DNA from: RYN-230 sp963782185
Lineage (GTDB): Bacteria > Actinomycetota > Actinomycetes > Streptosporangiales > Streptosporangiaceae
Assembly: GCA_963782185.1 (NCBI GenBank)
Contig: CAWAJB010000008.1
Location: 62,001-126,000, forward strand
Reading direction: 5' to 3'
DNA: 64,000 nt
Shown here: in pieces, positions 57,095-64,000 of the stretch
How the letters are laid out: each line of letters starts with the position of its first letter
Position numbering within the stretch: position 1 is the stretch's first letter
Notes under the pieces: generated by a model
The model's input: the letters and a program-made list of their open reading frames with translations, nothing else
Database searches by the model: none
Told to the model about the DNA's origin: nothing
Translations under genes and position numbers: made by a program

Positions 57095-58288
57095 CTAGCT
57101 GACCGCGGACCGGGTGGACCGGGCGCCGGGGCCCAGCGAATCGGCGGCGGCCACGCCCAGCACCACCACGGCCACGCACACGCTGAGCACCAGGGCTGAC
57201 ACCACCGGGGCCAGCCCGCCCAGCGCGGCCAGGACCACGATCCCCGCGATCCGCGTCCAGGACACCCGGCCCCAGACCACAGCCTTGAACGCGGCGTGGC
57301 CCAGCAGGAACAGGGCGGTGCCGCCGAGCAGCATGGCGGAGACTGCCGCGCCGCCCACCTCGCCGGGGCTGCGCAGCACGAGCTGGTCCCCCGCCGCGAC
57401 CACGATGATCCCGGCCACCATGACCGGGTGGATGAGGTGATACGCCGAGCGGCCCAGCCGCCCGGGATCGGCCGAGCTGGCGATGACCAGCGCGCTCTCC
57501 TCCGCGCTTCGGTGGAAATACAGCCACCAGAGCCCGACGCTGCCGGTGAACGCGGCCAGGAACGCGATGATCTCCTGCGCGCTCACCGTCGCCAGCGCGG
57601 ACAGCGCGGCCCCGATCACCACGATCGACTCGCCCAGCGCGATGAGGATGAACGCCTGGCACCGTTCCGCGAAGTGATTGCCCTCGATCGGCCAGTCCCG
57701 GGTCTGCGACCGGCCCAGCCCCGGGGTGTAGAAGCCGGCCAGGCCGCCGAGCACGTCGACGGCGACCGCACCGAGCCAGAGCAGCTCGCGGGCGTGCCCG
57801 GCCACCAGGCCACCCGCCACGGCCAGCGTGCCGCTGACCACGCACCAGGCCAGGATGCGCTGGAAGTTGCGCTGCAGCCGCTGCCCGCGCAGCCCGGCCA
57901 CGGCGAACACGCTCCGGCCGATCTGCATGAGGGCGTACGTGCCGCCCACGGCCAGTCCCCGTCCCGCGAACGCGAACGGCAGGGCGGCCGACATGACCAG
58001 GCTGAGCAGGGCCAGCCCGAGCAGCATCAGCCGGACCGGAATCCGCTCGGGATCCAGCCAGTTGGTGACCCAGGTGGTGTAGGCCCAGGCCAGCCACACC
58101 ATGGCCAGCAGGAGCAGCGCCTGCAGCGCGCCCTCGGCGCTCTGGTGATCGATCAGGTAATGGGACAGCTGGGTGACCGCGAACACGTAGACCAGGTCGA
58201 AGAACAGCTCGACGTAGGTCACCCGGGCGCTCCCCCCTGGCGGGCGGAGCAGGTTCCCGGGCCGGTCCTGGCGGGTGCCGCTCAGCAT
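57095..58288 (-). CDS. Low temperature requirement protein A (LtrA) family membrane protein
   Basis: 397 residues with about eleven to twelve membrane segments. The family start VTYVELFFDLVYVFAVTQLS and the later SIVVIGAALSALATV and AFTGSVGLWWLYF blocks are clear. LtrA was linked to low-temperature growth in Listeria, but its molecular role is unknown. It has no close partner here; tRNA-Met lies upstream in the opposite sense of coordinates. Confidence 0.88.
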   Translation of the reverse strand: MLSGTRQDRPGNLLRPPGGSARVTYVELFFDLVYVFAVTQLSHYLIDHQSAEGALQALLLLAMVWLAWAYTTWVTNWLDPERIPVRLMLLGLALLSLVMSAALPFAFAGRGLAVGGTYALMQIGRSVFAVAGLRGQRLQRNFQRILAWCVVSGTLAVAGGLVAGHARELLWLGAVAVDVLGGLAGFYTPGLGRSQTRDWPIEGNHFAERCQAFILIALGESIVVIGAALSALATVSAQEIIAFLAAFTGSVGLWWLYFHRSAEESALVIASSADPGRLGRSAYHLIHPVMVAGIIVVAAGDQLVLRSPGEVGGAAVSAMLLGGTALFLLGHAAFKAVVWGRVSWTRIAGIVVLAALGGLAPVVSALVLSVCVAVVVLGVAAADSLGPGARSTRSAVS

Positions 58289-58309
58289 CCGGCCATTATG
58301 GCGGGGCGT

Positions 58310-58372
58310 CCCGGGCGATCACGGTCGCCGCCCGGGCGATCACGGTCCCCGCCCGGCTGATCATGGTCAGCC
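58310..58372 (-). repeat. 21-bp x 3 tandem repeat overlapping a methyltransferase stop
   Basis: Three units of CCCGGGCGATCACGGTCNCC plus one base (58310-58330, 58331-58351, 58352-58372). The third, most diverged copy contains the stop codon of the methyltransferase gene (58367-58369). The rest fills the gap to ltrA. Confidence 0.8.
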
Positions 58373-59122
58373 GCCTGCCGCCCGGGTGGCGCGGATCTGC
58401 AGCCGGACGTAGTCGACCACGGGCTCGTCCAGGCCGGCCGCCACCGCGCGCACGAACGGCCGGCGCCCGGCCGGCGGGAGGTCGCGCAGGTGCGCCCCGA
58501 GGATCACGGTGGCCAGGAACGCCTCCAGCTGATCCGCCGACTGGAACGAGGCCGGGTCCGGCACCAGGCCGACCTCGATAGCGGTGAACCCGGCGGCCGC
58601 CAGCCGCGCCCGGGTTTCCGCCGCCCCGGCGAAGTTCCAGATGCCCTGACCGTCGTCTGCGCCCAGCTCCTTGAGGACGGCCCGGACGCCGACGATGTTG
58701 CCGAGGCCGCCGGCCTCGGCCACGAACTGGCCGCCGGGCCGGAGCATCCGGGCGACCGAGCCGAACACCTGCGCGTGGTCCGGCAGCCAGTGCAGCGTGG
58801 CCACGCTCAGCACGGCGTCGACCGGCTCGGTGGCCGGCAGCGGCTCACGCAGGTCGGCCTGCAGCACCTGCACCCGGTCCAGCTGACCGGACAGCCGTTC
58901 CCGCAGCTGCGCCAGCATCTGCTGCGACCCGTCGATGGCGAGTACCCGGCCGCGCGGCAGGACGGCCAGCAGCTGCTGAGCGTCCCGCCCCGTCCCGGCG
59001 CCCAGGTCCGCCACGGTCTCGTCCCCGGCCAGCCGGAGCCGGGCGATGGTGACGGGCCCCCACCGTTTGTGTGGCAGCGGCAGCGCATCGTAGCTCCGGG
59101 CGTCCCATTCAAGAAGCTCCAC
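58367..59122 (-). CDS. Class I SAM-dependent methyltransferase (trans-aconitate methyltransferase-like)
   Basis: About 251 residues. SAM motif I is VADLGAGTGRDAQQLL, the acidic motif II is VLAIDGSQQMLAQLRERL, and motif III is VDAVLSVATLHWLPDH, a pattern typical of the trans-aconitate 2-methyltransferase group (WDARSYDALPLPHKRW at the start). The actual substrate is unknown. I start it at the GTG at 59122, because a TATAGT -10 box at 59148-59153 would put transcription downstream of the longer start at 59149. Confidence 0.8.
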   Translation of the reverse strand: MELLEWDARSYDALPLPHKRWGPVTIARLRLAGDETVADLGAGTGRDAQQLLAVLPRGRVLAIDGSQQMLAQLRERLSGQLDRVQVLQADLREPLPATEPVDAVLSVATLHWLPDHAQVFGSVARMLRPGGQFVAEAGGLGNIVGVRAVLKELGADDGQGIWNFAGAAETRARLAAAGFTAIEVGLVPDPASFQSADQLEAFLATVILGAHLRDLPPAGRRPFVRAVAAGLDEPVVDYVRLQIRATRAAGG

Positions 59123-59142
59123 AACGAGGACCCTACCAAGGG

Positions 59143-59181
59143 GTCTCACTATAGTGAATCATTTGTCTTGTATAGTGAGAC
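59143..59181 (-). promoter_or_regulatory. Inverted-repeat operator/promoter upstream of the methyltransferase
   Basis: Perfect 11-bp inverted repeat GTCTCACTATA/TATAGTGAGAC (59143-59153, 59171-59181) with a 17-bp A+T-rich spacer. The left arm is part of a second palindrome CACTATAGTG, and ATAGTGA recurs as a direct repeat 21 bp apart (two helical turns). It includes a TATAGT -10 box facing the methyltransferase. It begins right after the stop of the next upstream gene. Confidence 0.7.
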
Positions 59182-59182
59182 G

Positions 59183-59791
59183 CTACGACACGTGGGCGGC
59201 CCGGCGGGCCAGCAGCCGCCGGCGGGTGCCCCGCTGGCCGCCGGGGGCGTCCTCCTGGCTGATCACGGTGACGCCGTCGGGCAGCAGGGTGGCCGGCTCA
59301 CCGGGACCGAGGCACCAGGCGGCGGGCAGCGCAGGCCGGGCCCGGCGGGCGGCGAGGGTGAACGCCTCCCAGCCGAGTACGCCCTGGGGCGCGAGCGCGG
59401 CCACGGCCGCGGCGAAGACCGCGGGGTCCCAGAAACCGGTGCCGAGCACCAGCGCGTACTCGCCGGGCGCGGGGCGCCAGGCCTGGAGGTCGGCGTGGAC
59501 CAGCGTGACCAGATGCTCCAGCCCGCGGCGCCGGGCCTCGCGGCCGAGCAGGGCGAGGGCCACCTCAGACACGTCGACCGCGGTGACCGGCCGGCCGCGC
59601 GCCGCGGCCAGCAATACGCTGCCGGACGGGCCGCTGGCCAGGTCGGCGACCGGGCCGTCCGGCAGGTCCAGGGCCAGCGCCGCCACGGCCAGCGGATGGG
59701 GCGCGAACGACGCGGTGAACCCGTTCCCGTACCGCTCGTTCCACCGCTGCCGGTCGGGATGCCCGGCCAGGTCGCCCGGTGATTCCTCCAT
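59183..59791 (-). CDS. Class I SAM-dependent methyltransferase
   Basis: 202 residues. Motif I is VADLASGPSGSVLLAAA, motif II VTAVDVSEVALALLGRE, motif III ALVLGTGFWDPAVFAAAV, and an N-terminal WNERYGNG that occurs in tellurite-resistance/thiopurine-like small methyltransferases. The Gly-rich loop is altered (SGPSGS). Substrate unknown. It ends at the operator of the neighbouring methyltransferase. Confidence 0.78.
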   Translation of the reverse strand: MEESPGDLAGHPDRQRWNERYGNGFTASFAPHPLAVAALALDLPDGPVADLASGPSGSVLLAAARGRPVTAVDVSEVALALLGREARRRGLEHLVTLVHADLQAWRPAPGEYALVLGTGFWDPAVFAAAVAALAPQGVLGWEAFTLAARRARPALPAAWCLGPGEPATLLPDGVTVISQEDAPGGQRGTRRRLLARRAAHVS

Positions 59792-59852
59792 CTGCGCAGG
59801 CTAGCCCGGCCGGCGGCGGCCCGCCTGGCCGGTGCTACCCGGGCAGCCCGGG

Positions 59853-62027
59853 TCAGCCGGACACGGGCGGCGCGTAGAACAGCGCGTTGTTGTCCTGATC
59901 CGTGGCCACGCACGCGGTCGCCGCCGCGCAGCTGACGGTGGTGATCCTGGCCCCGGGAGCCGCAGCCGCCGGGTGGGTCCACAGGCCGTTGGCGTAGCTC
60001 GCGGTCGTCCCGGAGCGGCCCACCGCCAGGCACGATCCTGCCGATGGGCAGGACACCGCGACGGCCGCCGGCCCGATCGGCTGAAGACCCCACAACCCGT
60101 CGGAATGCATGGCCGCCTGGCCGGACGAGTCCACCGCCATGCAGAACGCCGTCGTGGGGCAGGAGACGCTGACCAGGTCATGGCCCGTGTCCACCGCGGC
60201 GGGACCGCTCCACGAGGTGCCGTCGTAGGTGAACACGTTCCCGCTCGCACTCACGGCCACGCAGTAGGCGGAACTGGCGCATGAGACCGAGTTCAGCGGC
60301 TGCCCGCCCGGGTCGGCCGTTTGCTGACTCCATCCCGTGGTGACGCCCCGGTAGGTGAAGGCGACGCCGATGTTGTCGACGGCCACGCAGAAGGATGAGC
60401 TGGCACACGAGACGCTGGTCAGCGTCCCGGATCCCGAGCCGACCAGGGCCGGGGTGCCCCATGCCCCCTGGGCGAACGGGATGGCGTACCCCGCGGCGTC
60501 GACCGTGAGGCAGAACCTGGCCGAGGAGCAGGAGACGGCGATGAGGCGGCCGTTCGGGTCCTGGTTGGCCACCGGCCAGGTCCCGCCGGACTGCAGAGAA
60601 AGGACGCTGCCCGCACTGTCCGTGGCGTAGCACACGCCCCGTTTCGGGCAGGCCAGGCCGGTGATCCGGGTGCCGCTGGCCTGCAGGGCCTGCGGATCGA
60701 CCGGCACCGGCGAGCTCCAGCGGGCCGCCGCGGGGGCCGGGCTGGCCGAACCCGCTTTCCCCGGGCTCGACGGGGCACTGGCGCTGGCGCTCGCGGCGGC
60801 GGGCGCGGGCGCGGCGGTCTGGTGACTGTGCATCACGACCAGGGTTCCCGTCACGCCGGTCACGCCCAGGATCGCCACCGCGGCCACCCCGGCCAGCAGC
60901 CGCGTCCGGCTGGGCCGACGGAAGCTGCCGCCGCGCAGCGGGTCTGCGGGAAGGGGCGGGCGGGCCGCGGTGCCCGGGTCCTGACCGGCCCGGGGCGGCG
61001 CCCCCGTACTCCCGGGACCCACGCTGACGTTGCCGTGACCCGGGCCGCCGTTGGTCGCGTCCGCGCGCCCCGCGCCGCCCGCGACCGGGCTCCCGGCGGC
61101 CCCGTTGCCAGCTGAACCCGGGCCAGCTGAACCTGTCCCAGCTGAACCTGTCCCAGCTGAACCCGTGCCAGCTGAACCCGTGCCAGCTGAACCCGCGGAC
61201 TCCGCTGGGCCCGGCCGCGATGGGAGGTGCCACTCCGCGGGCGGGTCGGTCCGTTCCTCCGGCGGGGAGGCGGTCCGGGCCGGCGGGCGCGCCCACTCGG
61301 CGGGGATGACCCGCTCGGTGGGCAGGGCGGCACGAGAGCCGGACGGGGCGGGCCGCCCGGCCGGTGGTGCCGCCGCCGGAACCCGGAGCATGGCGTGGAA
61401 CCCGCAGACAGGAGTGTCGGTGCCGTCCCCGGACTGGTCCTGGCCCTCGGGTTCACCGCGATCGCGCGAACCAGGGGGGAGGCTCGGCCGGGCGCCGGGC
61501 GCCGCTCGGCCGGACGCGTCCGGCAGCGCCCCGCCCAGCGCGGCCACGTCCTCCTGACTGAAGGCGCCCGGTACCGGCGCGTCCAGATCCTCATCACGGT
61601 GGTCATCCGGTTCACCGTCACCGGGAGCGTCCGGCCCGCCGGAACCGTCCGCATCGCCCGCAGTCGGCCCGCGCGTGCCTGCGGCTTCCTGCCCGGACGC
61701 GGCCATGGCCAGCTCCTCCGGCAATGGCCAGGGTGAAAAAGGCGGGATGTCGGTTTCCGAAGTAGCCGCGATGTATTCGCTGAAGGGCTCGCTGCTGAAC
61801 AGCGGCGCATATTCGTCCAAGGGCTCAGCGGGGTATTCCGTGGCCGGTTCCGCCTGCCCCGGGCCGGGCTCCGATCCAGGCTGAACGGCTTCCGGTGCTC
61901 CAGAAAAGTCATCGGGCCGCACGTACGCCCCGCAACGGCCGCAAAACTCATCCCCCGGGGAAATGGCATGCCCGTTACCGCAAGTCCACACCGGTCGTCC
62001 CCGCTCTCGGTCCCCGCTGTCGATCAT
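59853..62027 (-). CDS. Zinc-ribbon, single-pass protein with Cys-paired repeat (propeller-like) ectodomain
   Basis: 724 residues from the ATG at 62027. The N-terminal zinc ribbon (TCGNGHAISPGDEFCGRCGA, about residues 15-34) is followed by about 340 disordered acidic and Pro/Ala-rich residues with a GSAGT repeat, then one membrane segment (about 395-418). The extracellular part has seven repeats of about 40 residues, each with SCxSxxxCxAVD-type Cys pairs and an aromatic/Gly strand (VSCASSAYCVAVSASGNVF). These look like blades of a disulfide-pinned beta-propeller. Function unknown. Confidence 0.75.
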   Translation of the reverse strand: MIDSGDRERGRPVWTCGNGHAISPGDEFCGRCGAYVRPDDFSGAPEAVQPGSEPGPGQAEPATEYPAEPLDEYAPLFSSEPFSEYIAATSETDIPPFSPWPLPEELAMAASGQEAAGTRGPTAGDADGSGGPDAPGDGEPDDHRDEDLDAPVPGAFSQEDVAALGGALPDASGRAAPGARPSLPPGSRDRGEPEGQDQSGDGTDTPVCGFHAMLRVPAAAPPAGRPAPSGSRAALPTERVIPAEWARPPARTASPPEERTDPPAEWHLPSRPGPAESAGSAGTGSAGTGSAGTGSAGTGSAGPGSAGNGAAGSPVAGGAGRADATNGGPGHGNVSVGPGSTGAPPRAGQDPGTAARPPLPADPLRGGSFRRPSRTRLLAGVAAVAILGVTGVTGTLVVMHSHQTAAPAPAAASASASAPSSPGKAGSASPAPAAARWSSPVPVDPQALQASGTRITGLACPKRGVCYATDSAGSVLSLQSGGTWPVANQDPNGRLIAVSCSSARFCLTVDAAGYAIPFAQGAWGTPALVGSGSGTLTSVSCASSSFCVAVDNIGVAFTYRGVTTGWSQQTADPGGQPLNSVSCASSAYCVAVSASGNVFTYDGTSWSGPAAVDTGHDLVSVSCPTTAFCMAVDSSGQAAMHSDGLWGLQPIGPAAVAVSCPSAGSCLAVGRSGTTASYANGLWTHPAAAAPGARITTVSCAAATACVATDQDNNALFYAPPVSG

Positions 62028-62170
62028 CCGCCCTGCTAGCGTGCCGATATTAGGGCATTTCCGCCCGGCCCGCAGACGGGTTGACCAAGGAGTTATTCGC
62101 GTCCGGCGGGAGGGATGGCGTCCGGCCACGACTTGCGCACGGCCAGCCTGAGCCGGTGGTTCGCGCGGCC

Positions 62171-63184
62171 TTACCGGGAGGCTGCGGGCATGCCGATCTG
62201 CCACAAATCGGGGTCCGCCCACGCACCGGTTATCACCGTGTCCGGATCCTGGCCGCGCAGCCGGGCGAACCGTTCCGCCATGAGCTGCAGGGCCGCCGTC
62301 ATGGGCAGCTGCGCGAGCAGCGGGGAGAGGCCCCCGGCGGGCAGGCTGAGCACGCTGACGGGGATACGCTCGCGCGCCGCAGCCTCGCCCACCGCCGCGG
62401 TCAGCCCGTCGGGGTCCGCCTCCGGCTGGAGCAGCAGCACTCCGTCGGCCGCGGTGAAGGGGACGGCGTTGCCGTGCAGGAAGCGTTCCGCGTCGAACCC
62501 CTCGGCGAGCATGCGGGCCCCCTCCCGGATCTTGAGCGCCGCCTCCCGCGCGGTGACGCCCCACGGGCCGCAGCCGACGATGCCGAGGCTGCGGGCTGGA
62601 ACCGGCACGTGCTCGGTCACCGGCGCCGAGTAGGCCACCCGGATCTCCGCGGCGGCCTGCAGTACGTCACCCGGGGAGCCCTCCGCCGGTGCTCCGTCCC
62701 CGGGCACCTCCCCCGCCGCGGCCACCCGGTGGGCCAGCCGGGCCAGCACGGCCACGGCCGCCGTGTAGCTCACGGTGTAGGTCTCGGACTCCTCCGGCGC
62801 CACCGTCGTGATGGCCTCCGGCCAGCCTGGCCCGGTTCCCGTGATGGAGACCACCGGCACCCCGGTGGCCAGCGCCTCCGCGCGGGCCCGGGCCGCGTAG
62901 CCGGTCTGCCCGGTGTGGGTGATCACCACCAGCACGTCGCCGGGCCGCGGGCCGGTGCTCCACCGCACCCAGGTGGCCGCGGGGAACCACCGTGCGTCCA
63001 GGCCCGCCCGCTCCAGCATCATCACGCCGAGTTCCGCCGCGTGCTGGCTGGTGCCCGTCCCCACGAGGATCACGCGCCGGGCCGCGGCCAGGATCGCCGC
63101 TGGCGCGGCCAGGTCGAGCTGGGCGATCCGGTCCAGCGCGTCAGCCTGGGCCCTGATCATGCGGTGCAGCGCGGTCTGCGTCAT
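62171..63184 (-). CDS. Double SIS-domain sugar-phosphate protein (GlmS C-terminal-like)
   Basis: 337 residues with two SIS domains. The first has VILVGTGTSQHAAELGVMML and VVITHTGQTGYAARARAEAL, the second GIVGCGPWGVTAREAALKIR and the EGFDAERFLHGNAVPF block that resembles the GlmS isomerase domain. No glutaminase domain is present, so it may be a sugar-phosphate isomerase, deaminase or deglycase (AgaS/FrlB-like). The start at 63184 is preceded by GGGGAGG; the repeat element lies just upstream. Confidence 0.8.
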   Translation of the reverse strand: MTQTALHRMIRAQADALDRIAQLDLAAPAAILAAARRVILVGTGTSQHAAELGVMMLERAGLDARWFPAATWVRWSTGPRPGDVLVVITHTGQTGYAARARAEALATGVPVVSITGTGPGWPEAITTVAPEESETYTVSYTAAVAVLARLAHRVAAAGEVPGDGAPAEGSPGDVLQAAAEIRVAYSAPVTEHVPVPARSLGIVGCGPWGVTAREAALKIREGARMLAEGFDAERFLHGNAVPFTAADGVLLLQPEADPDGLTAAVGEAAARERIPVSVLSLPAGGLSPLLAQLPMTAALQLMAERFARLRGQDPDTVITGAWADPDLWQIGMPAASR

Positions 63185-63241
63185 GGCCTCCCCTTCATGC
63201 CTGCCCAGCAGCGTACCCAGGGCCGCCGGAATCGGCCGGCG

Positions 63242-63333
63242 GGCCAGCGACCACATTTCACGCCCGACGTGCGTCATGGCGGGTGATTTGTCCGATTGTG
63301 GCGAACGGCCAGCGTGAAATGTGGGCAGGAGGG
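63242..63333 (+). repeat. 92-bp palindromic dispersed element, copy 2
   Basis: Same length and orientation as the element at 40480-40571, with 9 differences and no gaps. Arms 63250-63273 and 63302-63325 are less perfectly paired than in copy 1, while the 29 bases from the inner end of the left arm through the loop (GACGTGCGTCATGGCGGGTG then ATTTGTCCG) are identical. It lies between the SIS gene start and the aldehyde dehydrogenase stop. Confidence 0.9.
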
Positions 63334-63382
63334 CCGGGTGCGGCGGCGCGCACGGGCCGGATGCGGCGGACGTGGAAGGGCG

Positions 63383-64000
63383 CTAGCCGAGGGTGAAGGG
63401 GTCGCGGGTGCCTCCGGTGAGCTCGACCCAGATGGCCTTGGTCTGGGTGTACTCGTGGACCGCCTCGATGCCGTTCTCCCGGCCGAGCCCGCTGGCCCCG
63501 AACCCCCCGAATGGGACGTCCGGACCGACCACCCGGTAGGCGTTGATCCACACGGTGCCGGTCCGCAGCGCGTGCGCCACCCGGTGACCGCGGTGGATGT
63601 CCTTGGTCCACACCGCGCCAGCCAGGCCGTAGCGGGTGTCGTTGGCCAGGCCGATGGCCTCCTCCTCAGTGTCGAACGGGATGACCGCCAGCACCGGGCC
63701 GAACACCTCCTCGCAGGCTACGGTCATGCTCGGCTTCACGTTGGTGAGCACGGTGGGCTGGACGAAGTAGCCCCCCAGCTGCCCGGCGGCCTGGCCGCCC
63801 GTGGCCAGGGCAGCGCCCTCGCTCGCCGCCGAGGCGAAGAACGAGAGCACCTTCCGGTACTGCGGCTCGGTCGCGAGAGGCCCCATCTCGGTCGCGGCCT
63901 CCCGCGGGTCGCCCAGTTTGATCGACTCCGCCCGGGCGACGATCTTGCCGACCAGCTCGTCATGGACGCTGCGGTGCACCAGCAGCCGAGACCCGGCCAT
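63383..64000 (-). CDS. Aldehyde dehydrogenase, C-terminal part (cut by window end)
   Basis: The last 205 residues of an NAD(P)-dependent aldehyde dehydrogenase. The segments CEEVFGPVLAVIPFDTEEEA, NDTRYGLAGAVWTKD and VPFGGFGASGLGRENG are the conserved C-terminal blocks. The catalytic Cys and the nucleotide-binding domain lie beyond base 64000. The substrate cannot be told; the betaine/gamma-aminobutyraldehyde dehydrogenase type is likely. Confidence 0.9.
   Translation of the reverse strand: MAGSRLLVHRSVHDELVGKIVARAESIKLGDPREAATEMGPLATEPQYRKVLSFFASAASEGAALATGGQAAGQLGGYFVQPTVLTNVKPSMTVACEEVFGPVLAVIPFDTEEEAIGLANDTRYGLAGAVWTKDIHRGHRVAHALRTGTVWINAYRVVGPDVPFGGFGASGLGRENGIEAVHEYTQTKAIWVELTGGTRDPFTLG

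Noticed and set aside
58367..59791. The two methyltransferases as a restriction-modification or natural product cluster
   Set aside because: They lack DNA methylase motifs, and no nuclease, synthase or transporter is adjacent.
40480..63333. Composite transposon or integrated element bounded by the two 92-bp repeats
   Set aside because: The enclosed 22.8 kb contains core genes (murB, hadAB, rpmG, tRNA-Met) and no transposase or integrase, and no target-site duplication was seen.

Overview
The window is high-GC actinomycete chromosome, about 70% G+C by eye, with GTG and TTG starts common. It carries a near-complete actinobacterial run of ribosomal and transcription genes. The order S10-spc-alpha, str, rpoBC, rplJL, rplKA and secE-nusG, the C+ zinc forms of S14, L33 and L36, the hadAB-type dehydratase pair beside rpmG, and the acidic Ala-rich tails on several ribosomal proteins all point to class Actinomycetes. 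The lineage looks like Streptosporangiales, Catenulisporales or a relative, but I cannot place it further from this window.

Layout. 1-0.7 kb: a secreted or membrane hypothetical protein. 0.7-22.6 kb, all on the minus strand: truA, the alpha cluster (rplQ, rpoA, rpsD, rpsK, rpsM, rpmJ, infA), a DUF1707 gene where map usually sits, adk, secY, the spc and S10 clusters, then str (tuf, fusA, rpsG, rpsL). 23.1-24.9 kb: a small insert of SDR oxidoreductase, membrane protein and CsbD between str and rpoC. 25.1-37.9 kb, minus: rpoC, rpoB, rplL, rplJ with a likely L10 leader, rplA, rplK, nusG, secE and tRNA-Trp. 38.0-40.3 kb, plus: aspC-like aminotransferase and an adenosine deaminase family gene. 40.5-53.2 kb: a Flp/Tad pilus locus. 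It holds a ten-gene, translationally coupled minus-strand operon (cpaB, cpaE-like, tadA, tadB, tadC, flp, two TadE-type genes, a TadG-like gene, and a very large LysM plus BTAD protein) and a divergent plus-strand group (lipoprotein, secreted protein, prepilin peptidase). 53.2-57 kb, minus: patatin-like lipase, murB, hadB-like, hadA-like, rpmG and tRNA-Met. 57-64 kb, minus: LtrA, two SAM methyltransferases, a zinc-ribbon/Cys-repeat surface protein, a double-SIS protein, and a truncated aldehyde dehydrogenase.

The first 38 kb is a transcription and translation engine with recognisable promoters (str, rpoBC, rplJL, trpT-secE, infA) and hairpin terminators at the transcription-unit borders. The Tad locus lies between add and murB, genes that I recall as close neighbours in Streptomyces, so it looks like an insertion into core synteny.

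Most unusual observations: (1) ribosomal protein S12 carries Arg at position 88, where Lys is normal and where K88R gives streptomycin resistance in Mycobacterium tuberculosis. (2) A 92-bp palindromic element with a strongly conserved loop occurs twice, about 22.8 kb apart. (3) Tandem repeats of different unit length sit against gene 3' ends, several including the stop codon (rplK, murB, a methyltransferase; also adk, where each repeat is a hairpin). (4) Perfect inverted repeats overlie the rpoBC promoter and the -35 of the str promoter, and a third lies upstream of a methyltransferase. No rRNA, CRISPR array, transposase or prophage gene was seen.
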